Positions 36,362-45,400 of a DNA stretch of 64,000 nucleotides are shown here, piece by piece. The translations under genes were made by a program, and so were the position numbers. The DNA is from Bacteroidota bacterium (GTDB lineage: Bacteria; Bacteroidota; Bacteroidia; Chitinophagales; LD1), in the NCBI GenBank assembly GCA_016715625.1, contig JADJZU010000011.1:1-64000 (forward strand), given 5' to 3'. The notes beneath the pieces were generated by a model. That model was not told where the DNA came from. It worked only from the letters and a program-made list of their open reading frames with translations, and ran no database searches. The stretch's first letter is position 1; each line of letters begins with the position of its first letter.

Positions 36362-37888
36362 ATGAAAAACATATTAAAGCAACTCCGAATTCAAGCCGAA
36401 AACAAAGGCACCTCCACCGGTAGCCGCTGGATGAAAAGCAAGTCCGAAACCATCTCTTCCTCTTCCCCCGTAGACGGCAAACACATTGCCTCGGTGAGTG
36501 TAACCACTGCCAAAGACTATAGCGAAGTAGTGGCCACGGCTACAAAAGCATTTGAGGTATGGAGAAACATACCGGCCCCCAAGCGCGGTGAAATAGTGAG
36601 ACAGATAGGCGATGAACTAAGAAAATATAAAGCTCCGCTGGGCAAGCTGGTATCCTACGAAATGGGCAAAAGCCTGCAGGAGGGCTTAGGCGAAGTGCAG
36701 GAGATGATTGACATCTGCGATTTTGCCGTGGGCTTATCGCGGCAATTGCACGGGCTCACCATGCACAGCGAACGCCCCAATCACCGGATGTATGAGCAAT
36801 GGCACCCCATGGGTATTGTAGGCATTATTTCGGCCTTTAACTTTCCGGTGGCGGTGTGGAGCTGGAATGCTGCGCTGGCCTGGATATGTGGCGATGTATG
36901 CATCTGGAAGCCCTCCGAAAAAACGCCCCTGTGTGGCATAGCCTGTCAGCAAATAGCAGCCGAAGTATTTAAGCGCAACCAGCTTCCCGAAGGTATTTCC
37001 TGTTTGGTAAATGGCGATTATCAGGTAGGCGAATGGATGGCAAAAGACACCCGAATTCCTTTGCTATCGGCCACAGGCTCCACGCGCATGGGCAAGCTGG
37101 TAGCCCAGAATGTGGCCGCCCGCCTGGGTCGCAGCTTGCTCGAACTGGGAGGAAACAATGCCATCATTCTCTCCAAAGATGCCGATATTGATATGGCCAT
37201 GGTGGCTATCGTGTTTGGCGCAGTAGGCACTGCGGGGCAGCGATGCACCACCACGCGCAGGCTCATCATTCACGAAAGCAAATACGAAGAGGTCAAAAAG
37301 AGATTGGTAAAAGCCTATGGCCAGCTAAAGATTGGCAATCCGCTCAACGAAAAAAATCATGTGGGACCGCTGATAGATACTCAGGCGGTGAAAATGTATG
37401 AAGCCGCTATTGCCTCTGCCAAAAGCGAAGGCGGCAAGGTGCTGGTGGCCGGTGGCGTGCTGAAAGGAAAAGAATATGCGAGTGGCTGCTATGTGCGCCC
37501 CTGCATCATAGAAGCGAGCAACGATATGTCTATCGTGCAGCACGAAACCTTTGCGCCCATCCTGTATATCATGAAATATAAAACGATTGAAGAAGCCATT
37601 GCTTTGCAAAACGGAGTGGTGCAGGGATTATCTTCGGCCATCATGACCAATAACCTGCGCGAGGCCGAAGCTTTTCTGTCGGTGAACGGAAGCGATTGCG
37701 GCATTGCCAACGTAAACATTGGCACCAGTGGTGCAGAGATAGGCGGAGCTTTTGGCGGAGAAAAAGAAACAGGAGGCGGACGCGAGAGCGGCAGCGATGC
37801 CTGGAAAAACTATATGCGCAGGCAAACCAATACCATCAACTACGGCAACAAACTGCCGCTGGCGCAGGGTATCCGGTTTGAACTATAA
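36362..37888 (+). CDS. ALDH7-type aldehyde dehydrogenase (probable aminoadipate-semialdehyde dehydrogenase)
   Basis: 508 residues, cytosolic, NAD-dependent. Cofactor and fold: ISAFNFPVAVWSWNAALAWI, WKPSEKTPLCGIACQ and SATGSTRMGKLVA. Catalytic Glu261 in LELGGNN and Cys295 in GTAGQRCTTTRR; C-terminal ETFAPILYIMKY and FGGEKETGGGRESGSDAWK. The IWKPSEKTPL and GGNNAI details mark the ALDH7 (antiquitin, AmaB) branch, which oxidises alpha-aminoadipic semialdehyde / piperideine-6-carboxylate in lysine catabolism. This is inference from resemblance. Start ATG 36362. No other lysine-degradation gene is nearby. Confidence 0.85.
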   Translation: MKNILKQLRIQAENKGTSTGSRWMKSKSETISSSSPVDGKHIASVSVTTAKDYSEVVATATKAFEVWRNIPAPKRGEIVRQIGDELRKYKAPLGKLVSYEMGKSLQEGLGEVQEMIDICDFAVGLSRQLHGLTMHSERPNHRMYEQWHPMGIVGIISAFNFPVAVWSWNAALAWICGDVCIWKPSEKTPLCGIACQQIAAEVFKRNQLPEGISCLVNGDYQVGEWMAKDTRIPLLSATGSTRMGKLVAQNVAARLGRSLLELGGNNAIILSKDADIDMAMVAIVFGAVGTAGQRCTTTRRLIIHESKYEEVKKRLVKAYGQLKIGNPLNEKNHVGPLIDTQAVKMYEAAIASAKSEGGKVLVAGGVLKGKEYASGCYVRPCIIEASNDMSIVQHETFAPILYIMKYKTIEEAIALQNGVVQGLSSAIMTNNLREAEAFLSVNGSDCGIANVNIGTSGAEIGGAFGGEKETGGGRESGSDAWKNYMRRQTNTINYGNKLPLAQGIRFEL

Positions 37889-37922
37889 AAAAAAACGCGC
37901 TGTGTTTTCCCAACACAGCGCG
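37887..37922 (-). terminator. Terminator of the terpene-cyclase-fold gene
   Basis: A CGCGCTGTGTT/AACACAGCGCG stem of 11 bp with the T-run on the minus strand (read as A-run at 37887-37895 on plus). On the plus strand the hairpin lacks T's after it, so termination of the aldehyde dehydrogenase is less sure. Confidence 0.8.
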
Positions 37923-37942
37923 CCACACCCCTCTTCCATCTT

Positions 37943-39316
37943 TTATTTAGAAGCCGTTAGTTTCTCTACATCATTATTCACCGACAACACCAGCAGGCAG
38001 GTAGCGGTGCAAAACACCGGACTGGTGATGCAGTGATGTCCGTTCCAGCTGCCATCGTTGTTCTGTATGCTCAGCAGGCGACCACTCGTGTTGTCGTACC
38101 ATTTTTTCCAGCCATTGTCTTTGGCAATAATCATTCCCTCACCGGTTTGCAGAAAGCTCAAAAACTCTTCGCCTCCGTTGTTACCAAAGCCGCTGATCAC
38201 TTCGTCTCTTTGCGCCATGTCGGCTGCAGCCACATTAATATCGTAGGCGGTGGCCAGTTTCATAGCCTTGCCGGGGGCAATGCCTGCCTTTTGAAGATTG
38301 TCGGCAGTAATGGCATCGCCTTTCTTCAGCTTGCCTTCGCGCTTGGCCTGGTCTACCAGTTCGCGCGCTTCGCGCGCCTCGGCTGCACTGGCTCTGGCAG
38401 AGCCCGACACCGAATACAGCACCACCCCGGCCCCCAGGTCGGTGTTCACGGTTTTGGTGTTCACGTCAAAGTTGTCTTTCTGAAACTGACGCGCACGCTC
38501 CAGCGATTCTTCCTCCACCTTCACTCCTTTTTGGCTGGCCGATTCTAAAGCATTATTGGCGAAAGAAGATTGCAACACTCCCGCCCAGCCGCTTCCGCGC
38601 ATGCTGCCATTGCTGCTTTGTGCCCGTTGAATTTTGGCCACACATTTACCAATGCAGCCTTTCACTTTATTGGCACGTACGGCATCATTACCCAGATAAT
38701 CCAGCACATTGGTCAAAAACTGCGAAGTGAGCACCACATCAATGTTTTCGCCCAGTTTAATCTGTGGTTGTGTGCCCTTGAGGGAGGTAATGTTTAAATC
38801 ATTCTCGGGCGCATTTTCTACCGCGGCTATCAGAAAATTCAAAGCCTTGTTTACCTGCGAAGCATACTCGCCACTGGTGGGCGTATGCTGGCAGCGCAGC
38901 AAAGCCATGGCCACCATAGCCGTAGTGGCAGGGTCGCTTTGCACGGCATGCGGGTCCATCACCTTCTGGTTGTAATGGCTGCCTGCCCCCCATCCGCCAT
39001 CGTTGTTCTGCGCTTTGGCCATCCAGTGCAGGCCCTCGGCTATGCCGGTTGTTACTTTCTGCGGTGTTTTATGAATAAAAAACGAATCGCTTTTTTCTTC
39101 GCCAAATACGGTTTTAAATACGCATCCTTTGGGAGTGGCCGGAGTCTTTATTTCGGCAACCGCCCCCGGATGTTCGCGTTGTGTGCCGGAAGCTGCAAGC
39201 GGTTTGCCGGCTGCTGCCCTTGTTTCTTTTTTAAGGGTGAATGCTGCAATGCCCGAGGCGGTGATGCAAAAAATGATGACGGAGAAAAGCCCTGCCAGTT
39301 TGTTGTTCGTTTTCAT
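37943..39316 (-). CDS. Exported prenyltransferase/squalene-oxidase-repeat (terpene-cyclase fold) protein
   Basis: 457 residues. An N-terminal hydrophobic segment (LAGLFSVIIFCITASGIAAF) is a signal or anchor. Then GLHWMAKAQNNDGGWGAGSHY, the QW-like motif of alpha/alpha-toroid repeats, with further repeats at ATTAMVAMALLRCQ and LLSIQNNDGSWNGHHC near the C-terminus. The N-terminal and C-terminal repeats bracket a long non-repeat part (about residues 230-390). The fold is shared by squalene cyclases, prenyltransferases and complement-like proteins. No aspartate-rich cyclase motif (DxDD) is visible, so a binding rather than catalytic role is plausible. Single gene with its own terminator. Confidence 0.75.
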   Translation of the reverse strand: MKTNNKLAGLFSVIIFCITASGIAAFTLKKETRAAAGKPLAASGTQREHPGAVAEIKTPATPKGCVFKTVFGEEKSDSFFIHKTPQKVTTGIAEGLHWMAKAQNNDGGWGAGSHYNQKVMDPHAVQSDPATTAMVAMALLRCQHTPTSGEYASQVNKALNFLIAAVENAPENDLNITSLKGTQPQIKLGENIDVVLTSQFLTNVLDYLGNDAVRANKVKGCIGKCVAKIQRAQSSNGSMRGSGWAGVLQSSFANNALESASQKGVKVEEESLERARQFQKDNFDVNTKTVNTDLGAGVVLYSVSGSARASAAEAREARELVDQAKREGKLKKGDAITADNLQKAGIAPGKAMKLATAYDINVAAADMAQRDEVISGFGNNGGEEFLSFLQTGEGMIIAKDNGWKKWYDNTSGRLLSIQNNDGSWNGHHCITSPVFCTATCLLVLSVNNDVEKLTASK

Positions 39317-39470
39317 AAAATAGTTTTTTAAGGTGAATGAATGTTGAACACTGCTGAGATGCAGCGCTTTTCATTCTTCCATAAAAAACAGCTTGTGAAG
39401 AGGTGTTAAGGGAACGCAGGTTGTAGTAAAACGAAGAGAATGTAGCGGAATAATGCACCCATCAGTATTA

Positions 39471-39507
39471 TTCCATTGCGCTTTGCTTCACACCTGGAAC
39501 AGCAGGG
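39471..39507. repeat. Dispersed repeat, copy A (TTCCATTGC...CCTGGAACAGCAGG)
   Basis: TTCCATTGC, about 12 variable bases, then CCTGGAACAGCAGG. A second copy lies at 40892-40928, on the other side of the secreted-hydrolase gene and in the same orientation. Confidence 0.6.
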
Positions 39508-39520
39508 GATGGATTGTAAT

Positions 39521-40756
39521 TTACGGCTTCACGGCCAGCTTGGCTAAGGCCAGTAAAAATCGCTTTCCCGCAGAGCCTTTAGTGCCATACTTACTGCCTT
39601 TGCGAAAACTATCGAAATAGAGCTGAGCGTAGGTAGAGGCAAACATAGCGCACTTGTTGTGGCCGTATTTTTTTCCTGATTGCCGCAGCGTAATATGCTT
39701 GGCGCCCAGCTGCATCATTCCTTCGCGGGCCACAATGGAATTTCGGTAATTCACCTGCTCATCGCTCTCGCAATAGCAGAGCAGTATCGGATTTTCGGGT
39801 TTCCAGTGGCAGAGGGAGTTATCGTTCAGTGCCTTATTCAGAATAAAATCGGGGTCGTTCAGAAACAAGTTCACAAACGTATCGCGAATCATATCCTTTG
39901 GCACTTCCGGCAATACGCCATCTATCTCTTTAAAACTATGTGTGCCGTCCATCATGGCAGGTATGATAGAATCATAAGGCGGTTTATAAATTACGCTGAT
40001 GTCGGGGACGATGCGATACACCTCATTCAATCCGTGGAGCAGAAAAGGCAGGTAATGCGGATGCGAATATTTCTGAAACATCACTTCGCTTTGCACCCCG
40101 CGCATGTCATAGGCTCCGCTGCATCCCGCAGTAGCCGTTACTTTTATATCCGGATAGCTTTCCTGTATATACTTATTGGCCGCCACGGCTGCGTAGCCAC
40201 CTTCGGAGTAGCCGGTCAGAAACAACTGCTCGTTGAGTTTTACATGGAGTGTATCGTTCAGTTCGCGAACGGCATAGATCATATCTACGCTGGCCTGCCC
40301 CAGCGATTTATACTGCTGATAGAGGTGAAACTTATCGCCATGGCCCAAACCGATATAATCCGGCTGCAGCACCAGATAGCCATCCACCGCCAGGGCCAGG
40401 CACAGATAATCCACCCCGCCAATATTTTTCTTTCTCCCTTTCTCTACACGCGTGCCGTGGTGATACACCACTTCGGCCATGGGTTTCTGGACCCCCTTAG
40501 GCACAAACACCAGGCCCGAGGCAAGTATACAGGTGCTGTCGTGCCAGCAACTTTTATAGGTAATGTCATATATATCTACATCGTATTTGGGGTTCAGCAG
40601 CGATTTGGGCACGTGGTTCTTCTTCATTTTTTCGCGCAACTCTTCTTTGCTTACCGTTTTCCAAAAGGTGTAAGAAACCATTCGGTTGCCGCTAAAATCA
40701 AGGGCCGATACCCCGAGCGAAAGGCCCAGCAGGGCGAGGAGAAAAATTTCTTTCAT
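39521..40756 (-). CDS. Secreted alpha/beta hydrolase (lipase/prolyl-oligopeptidase-like)
   Basis: 411 residues. A signal peptide (MKEIFLLALLGLSLGVSA) leads into an alpha/beta hydrolase: AEVVYHHGTRVEKG (strand and oxyanion loop), GYLVLQPDYIGLGHGD, nucleophile elbow GYSEGG (Ser) followed by YAAVAANKYIQ, acid candidate in CYCESDEQVNYRN and the His of KKYGHNKCAMF. The layout resembles secretory lipases and cutinase-like esterases. Substrate unknown. Flanked on both sides by copies of a 37-base repeat. A large opposite-strand frame lies across it but is a shadow. Confidence 0.8.
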   Translation of the reverse strand: MKEIFLLALLGLSLGVSALDFSGNRMVSYTFWKTVSKEELREKMKKNHVPKSLLNPKYDVDIYDITYKSCWHDSTCILASGLVFVPKGVQKPMAEVVYHHGTRVEKGRKKNIGGVDYLCLALAVDGYLVLQPDYIGLGHGDKFHLYQQYKSLGQASVDMIYAVRELNDTLHVKLNEQLFLTGYSEGGYAAVAANKYIQESYPDIKVTATAGCSGAYDMRGVQSEVMFQKYSHPHYLPFLLHGLNEVYRIVPDISVIYKPPYDSIIPAMMDGTHSFKEIDGVLPEVPKDMIRDTFVNLFLNDPDFILNKALNDNSLCHWKPENPILLCYCESDEQVNYRNSIVAREGMMQLGAKHITLRQSGKKYGHNKCAMFASTYAQLYFDSFRKGSKYGTKGSAGKRFLLALAKLAVKP

Positions 40757-40891
40757 AGTGCGCGTGGATTGTACGGGTTGAAGAAAGTATTCTTATTCAA
40801 TATTTCGCCCGTTCTTCCAAATCATAGCATAGCGAGATTTCTAAAAATAGAACTTTGACAAACGAAGGAGCAGACTTCGGTCTATAATGTA

Positions 40892-40928
40892 TTCCATTGC
40901 TTTTCGCCCAAGACCTGGAACAGCAGGA
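40892..40928. repeat. Dispersed repeat, copy B, abutting the minisatellite
   Basis: Same ends as copy A (TTCCATTGC and CCTGGAACAGCAGG) with a different middle. Directly followed by the first minisatellite unit. Confidence 0.6.
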
Positions 40929-40929
40929 T

Positions 40930-41345
40930 GAGCGCACAATGCCCATTGCAGGTTTTGGCAAGCGGCAAAATGAACTCACAATGCCCATTGCAGGTTTTTA
41001 CAAGCCGTAAAATGAACTCACAATGCCCATTGCGGGTTTTGGCAAGCGGCAAAATGAACTCACAATGCCCATTGCAGGTTTTTACAAGCCATAAAATGAA
41101 CTCACAATGCCCATTGCAGGTTTTTACAAGCCAAAATGAACTCACAATGCCCATTGCAGGTTTTTACAAGCGGCAAAATGAACTCACAATGCCCATTGCA
41201 GGTTTTTACAAGCGGCAAAATGAACTCACAATGCCCATTGCGGGTTTTGGCAAGCGGCAAAATGAACTCACAATGCCCATTGCGGGTTTTGGCAAGTGGC
41301 AAAATGAACTCACAATGCCCATTGCGGGTTTTGGCAAGCGGCAGA
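40930..41345. repeat. Minisatellite: ten units of about 42 bp
   Basis: The core CAATGCCCATTG (an inverted repeat CAATG-CC-CATTG) occurs ten times, starting at 40937, 40979, 41021, 41063, 41105, 41145, 41187, 41229, 41271 and 41313. Spacing is 42 except one 40-base step (41105 to 41145). Two variants alternate in blocks: ...GCAGGTTTTTACAAG and ...GCGGGTTTTGGCAAG. Between the cores is AAAATGAACTCA. All reading frames stay open, but no start, domain or codon bias suggests expression, and the 2-base deletion would break any frame. This stretch and the dispersed repeat fill the gene-free 40757-41565 interval, together with 41346-41560, where I see nothing. Confidence 0.9.
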
Positions 41346-41557
41346 AAGGTTTCACCAAGCCTGATGCCAATCTGCGCGACTTTAACGAAGCTCACCTTAT
41401 CCAGCTTAACAATAACAAGCCAGATATACTTACCGCCAGCATATGATGTAAGGCCATGAAGCAGCACTGCCTCCACCAATCGGATTTATCCGAATGCAAC
41501 AAGCCTAAAGCAAGGCGCAAACAGAGGCAGCACCCCTCCCCTATTGCCGGGCCGGGC

Positions 41558-41595
41558 ACAAAAAAAGCAGCCCCGCCAGTTTTGGCGGGGCTGCT
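41558..41595 (-). terminator. Strong terminator of the DUF4397 gene
   Basis: AGCAGCCCCGCCA/TGGCGGGGCTGCT-type stem of about 12 bp (41566-41595) with a run of T's on the minus strand, 22 bases after the stop. Confidence 0.9.
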
Positions 41596-41616
41596 TACTA
41601 TGCGTTACAAGTAAGA

Positions 41617-44043
41617 TTAACGAGCCAAGGTAAACTTGGTGTTGCTCACTCTGTCGCTGGAGATAATGCGGGCAAAATACATACCGTTGGCCATGTCGCT
41701 CATGTTCACAGTCATATTCTGGTTACCGGCAGCTACCTCACCATTCATTACATTCTTTACTACACGACCGTTCATGTCGGTAATTTCGATGTTCATTTGC
41801 TGTGCTTCAGCCAGGTTGAAATTGATAAACAGGTTTCCGCTGGTTGGGTTCGGGAACATTTTCAAACCAATCTCATTGCCGAAATCAATCACGCTGTTGT
41901 ATTCAGGAAGCGGAATGAATGGACCACCGGCAGGTGTTACCAGATACAATCCGAAACCGTAAGGAGAATTGCCGTTAGCGGTAGGGTCTAAGAAACCGGA
42001 AGCAATGATTACACCGCTCTGTCCACCCAAGGTAGTTACATCGGCTACATATTCTTTAATAGTAGTAGTTCCGGCTGCGTTTTGCAATTGCAGCACATAG
42101 TTATCGGCAGGTACTGATAGGTAAGCAGTTTGGTCGCTGTAAGCTGCATTATCAATCAATGTTGGTCCACCGGCAACTTTTACATCTACAGTTGGCGCAT
42201 CGGTAGAACCATGCACAGCATAGAAGTCGAAGTTAGCTCCTGTGTTGCCTTGTGTTTGTGCCGGATTCTTAATCAATAAATCAAACGCGGTGCTTCTTCC
42301 ATCAGGGTTAGCCGCAAAGCCTGAACCCACTAAACCTTGTGCAATACCAATATAAATCTGGCCGGGAGAGAAGAAATAAGTCTTCTGCCACACGGTGTCG
42401 TTGATAGAGGCGCTGCCACCCGGTGCAAAAGCAATATTGATAGGGAAGTTAGCCGTCATGATACCCAAAGCAGGGGATGCATTTTTGTAAACAAAGTTGG
42501 CGAAGAATTTAGCTCCGTTGATATATACATCTACCGTATCTACGGCAGGGTCATAAGCATTGTGCACGAACTGAACGGTAGCAGTTTTGCGTGGTTCAAA
42601 TTCTACCACCTGTCCGCTTGGCAAAGCGGCATAGAGGCCAAAACTTCTGCCGTTGTTGTTGGCAGTAGAATCCAGGAAGCCCGAAGCAAACACATAAGCA
42701 CCCTGACCACCCAGTGATGAAAGGTTAGCAATCCAGGCACCGTAGTTGGTAGCAGAATCAGCGGTTAACACTTCCAAAGCATAATATGTTGGTGGCACGC
42801 TGATGTAGCCTGTTACACCTTTGTAAGGAGCATTGTTCACTAAAAGAGGACCACCACTGCGAACGCGAACGTCTACAGCCGGTGCATCGGTAGAACCGTG
42901 TGCTACACAAAAACTGGTAATAGCCGGGTTTCCGGTAGTGATTACCGTTCCTTGTTTTACCACTACATCCAGTGCAGTGGAAATACCGTTCGGGTTAGCT
43001 GCAAAACCGGAACCTACCACACCCACTGCTTCGGCAATGTAGTTGGTATCGGGTTCAAAGAAATACAACCATGTTTTCAGCGTATCGGAATAGCTGGCAG
43101 AGTTGCCCGGAGCAATACCTACACGGATAGGGAAATCAGCAGTAATTGGAATGTAAGGAGTAGCACCACGGAAAGCTAAGTCAGGGAAACCTAACTGGCC
43201 GTTTACATAGATGTCTACAGTGGCAGCTGCAGGGTCGGCACAGTTATGTACCAACTGCACATTAGCAGTTCTGCGAACGGGCAGTTCAATCACTGTTCCA
43301 TCGGGCAAAGCTGCAAACAATCCAAACGATGCACCATTGTTATTGGCACTTGGAGTCAAAAAGCCCGAAGCAAAAACTACGGCTCCCAAACCACCGGCAC
43401 CGGAAAGGTCGGCAATCCAGGTGTTCACTACTGCAGAAGAGTCTTCTACAATTACTTCCAACTGATACCATCCGGCAGGCACAGTCAACCAGCCTTGTGA
43501 TTCACCATATTTCAGGTTATTCACCAAAAGCGGTCCACCGCCTCTTACACGCACATCCACACCCGGTGCATCGGTAGCACCATGAAAAGCCGCAAAGCTT
43601 ACTGTGCCGGCAGGAGAGGTTTGTTTAGAGTTGGCAATTACCTTTAAATCAAATGCAGTAGAAATGGAATTGGGGTTAGCCGCAAAACCACTACCTACCA
43701 CACCGGAGGCAATCACTACATAGTTAGAGTCCGGAGACAATGGGCCTACTGTAAAAGTGGCAATAGCCGGGTCAGAAGGGGTACTGGAAGCTCCTTTGAT
43801 TTTAACATCAAAAGTTACAGTAGAAGGGGCTGATGTGTAACCGGAAGCGCTTCTGAAAGCAAAATCATCCAGCAGGATAATGTCGCTTCCACCGGTGTTA
43901 ATGTACACATCTACTACGGCTGCAGCAGGGTCTGCGCAGTTGTGAATCACCTGAACGTTCGCGTTCGGTGAACCCGCAAAGACTGAAGCGCTCGTCAGTA
44001 GAGCAGCAAACAGCGTTTGCAGTTTGAGGAATTGTTTTTTCAT
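41617..44043 (-). CDS. DUF4397 repeat surface protein with T9SS type A tail
   Basis: 808 residues. A signal peptide (MKKQFLKLQTLFAALLTSAS) leads to three homologous modules of about 230 residues starting near residues 26, 260 and 490 (NVQVIHNCADPAAAVVDVYI, NVQLVHNCADPAAATVDIYV, TVQFVHNAYDPAVDTVDVYI). Each module contains two DUF4397 halves; the second begins at HGATDAPGVDVRV or HGSTDAPxVDV. The tail KMFPNPTSGNLFINF to YFARIISSDRVSNTKFTL is the T9SS type A sorting domain, so the protein is surface-anchored or secreted. The role is unknown; DUF4397 domains have a beta-sandwich fold and are found in surface proteins. Confidence 0.9.
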   Translation of the reverse strand: MKKQFLKLQTLFAALLTSASVFAGSPNANVQVIHNCADPAAAVVDVYINTGGSDIILLDDFAFRSASGYTSAPSTVTFDVKIKGASSTPSDPAIATFTVGPLSPDSNYVVIASGVVGSGFAANPNSISTAFDLKVIANSKQTSPAGTVSFAAFHGATDAPGVDVRVRGGGPLLVNNLKYGESQGWLTVPAGWYQLEVIVEDSSAVVNTWIADLSGAGGLGAVVFASGFLTPSANNNGASFGLFAALPDGTVIELPVRRTANVQLVHNCADPAAATVDIYVNGQLGFPDLAFRGATPYIPITADFPIRVGIAPGNSASYSDTLKTWLYFFEPDTNYIAEAVGVVGSGFAANPNGISTALDVVVKQGTVITTGNPAITSFCVAHGSTDAPAVDVRVRSGGPLLVNNAPYKGVTGYISVPPTYYALEVLTADSATNYGAWIANLSSLGGQGAYVFASGFLDSTANNNGRSFGLYAALPSGQVVEFEPRKTATVQFVHNAYDPAVDTVDVYINGAKFFANFVYKNASPALGIMTANFPINIAFAPGGSASINDTVWQKTYFFSPGQIYIGIAQGLVGSGFAANPDGRSTAFDLLIKNPAQTQGNTGANFDFYAVHGSTDAPTVDVKVAGGPTLIDNAAYSDQTAYLSVPADNYVLQLQNAAGTTTIKEYVADVTTLGGQSGVIIASGFLDPTANGNSPYGFGLYLVTPAGGPFIPLPEYNSVIDFGNEIGLKMFPNPTSGNLFINFNLAEAQQMNIEITDMNGRVVKNVMNGEVAAGNQNMTVNMSDMANGMYFARIISSDRVSNTKFTLAR

Positions 44044-44247
44044 AATACTTAGTTTGTTTAATTATTGAATATAGGAGGTTAAACATACTAAAATTTAAAA
44101 AGTTTTGTCCGGTCTAAAAAAAAGGTGCCCGTCCCGCACGGTTCAGGGCTCATGAAAAGCATTTCGCATTCAGAATTATCCTTATCGGACAAAAGGCAGG
44201 CAATGTTACGAACCGCTTGGTTTCATTTGCCTTATCAATAGAAATAC

Positions 44248-45366
44248 ATGAATAAGAAGTATCTACTGGCTATACCCGTTTTGGCCGCCATCGCTATCGG
44301 TTTCTTAGTTGTTAAAAAAAACAAAGCCGTCACCATTAAGCCCGAGCACAAATCCATTACCGAGGCGGTGTATGCCTCCGGGTTTATTGTCCCAAAAAAC
44401 GAATACAAGGTCTACGCCCTCTCGGACGGTTACATTGTAGGGAAATTTAAAAATGCCGGAGACGAGGTAAAAAAAGGGGAAGCCATTTTGCAAATACAGA
44501 ACGATGCCACCGCTGCAAAACTAAGCGCCTCCTCCGCTGCTTATGACTACGCCAGACTGAATGCTTCGGATAACTCGCCCGTGCTGCTGGACCTTAAAAA
44601 CAAAATCCGGAGCGCAGAAGCCCGATACCGAAACGACTCTATAAACTATGCCCGCTTCCAGAACATGTTCGCTGCTAATGCAGTCACCAAAAACCAGATG
44701 GACCAGGCCACCTTGCAATGGGAAGTATCTACCAATGATTATAAAAGCGCCAGAGAGTTGTATCAAAAAACAAAAGACCAGCTGCAGGTAGAGCTGCGCA
44801 ATGCGCAAAGCGGCTTAGCGGCCAGCGGGCAGGAGGCAGGCAACTACACCATCCGCAGCCTGATGGATGGTATGGTGTATGACTTAACAAAAGAATTGGG
44901 CGAAGCCGTTCGCAGAAATGATTTGGTGGGCATGGTGGGCGAAAGCGGAAGCAAATTGCTGGAGCTAAGCGTAGACCAAAGCGACATTGCCCGCATAAAA
45001 ATCGGACAGAAAGTGGTGGTAAAACTGGATTTAACCGGAGATAAAGTATACCAGGCCAGCATCACCAAGATTTATCCAAACATGAATCAAAACGACCAAA
45101 GCTTTAAAGTGGAGGCGGAGTTCACCGAAAACTACTCGTTCAATTTTGTGCATGCCAGCGTGGAGGCGAACATCATTATTGCGCAAAAAGAAAACGCATT
45201 GATTATTCCCAAAAATGTGTTGCAGCCGGGCGATGAGGTAGAAGTGCTGTCCATTGGGGTAAACAAGAAAGTGAAAATCAAAAAGGGTTTAGAGAATCTG
45301 GAGTTTGTAGAAGTAACCGAAGGCATCAGCGACAGCGATTTAGTCGTGCTGCCCAAAGAGAAATAG
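44248..45366 (+). CDS. MacA/HlyD-type periplasmic adaptor
   Basis: 372 residues. One N-terminal membrane helix (YLLAIPVLAAIAIGFLVV), a lipoyl-like hybrid domain (VYALSDGYIVGKFKNAGDEV-KKGEAILQIQ), a long coiled hairpin (about 95-185) and a beta-barrel (LSVDQSDIARIKIGQKVVVK). First gene of the run adaptor-permease-ATPase-kinase-regulator. The adaptor would couple the ABC transporter to an outer-membrane channel that is not encoded here. The start ATG at 44248 is 205 bases from the divergent DUF4397 gene. Confidence 0.88.
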   Translation: MNKKYLLAIPVLAAIAIGFLVVKKNKAVTIKPEHKSITEAVYASGFIVPKNEYKVYALSDGYIVGKFKNAGDEVKKGEAILQIQNDATAAKLSASSAAYDYARLNASDNSPVLLDLKNKIRSAEARYRNDSINYARFQNMFAANAVTKNQMDQATLQWEVSTNDYKSARELYQKTKDQLQVELRNAQSGLAASGQEAGNYTIRSLMDGMVYDLTKELGEAVRRNDLVGMVGESGSKLLELSVDQSDIARIKIGQKVVVKLDLTGDKVYQASITKIYPNMNQNDQSFKVEAEFTENYSFNFVHASVEANIIIAQKENALIIPKNVLQPGDEVEVLSIGVNKKVKIKKGLENLEFVEVTEGISDSDLVVLPKEK

Positions 45367-45400
45367 TCAGTAATAAAGAAACATCCGTCAACACCACCGC

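Noticed and set aside
39680..40858. A 392-codon open frame on the plus strand across the secreted hydrolase
   Set aside because: The minus strand has the signal peptide, GYSEGG elbow and full fold; the plus frame has no domain and is a compositional shadow.
40930..41345. CRISPR array
   Set aside because: Units are contiguous near-identical repeats with no unique spacers, and no cas genes are in the window.
40928..41446. Open frames of the 42-bp array on both strands (for example NELTMPIAGF repeats)
   Set aside because: A 42-bp unit without stops leaves every frame open; the 40-bp unit shifts phase and no start site, domain or partner supports translation.
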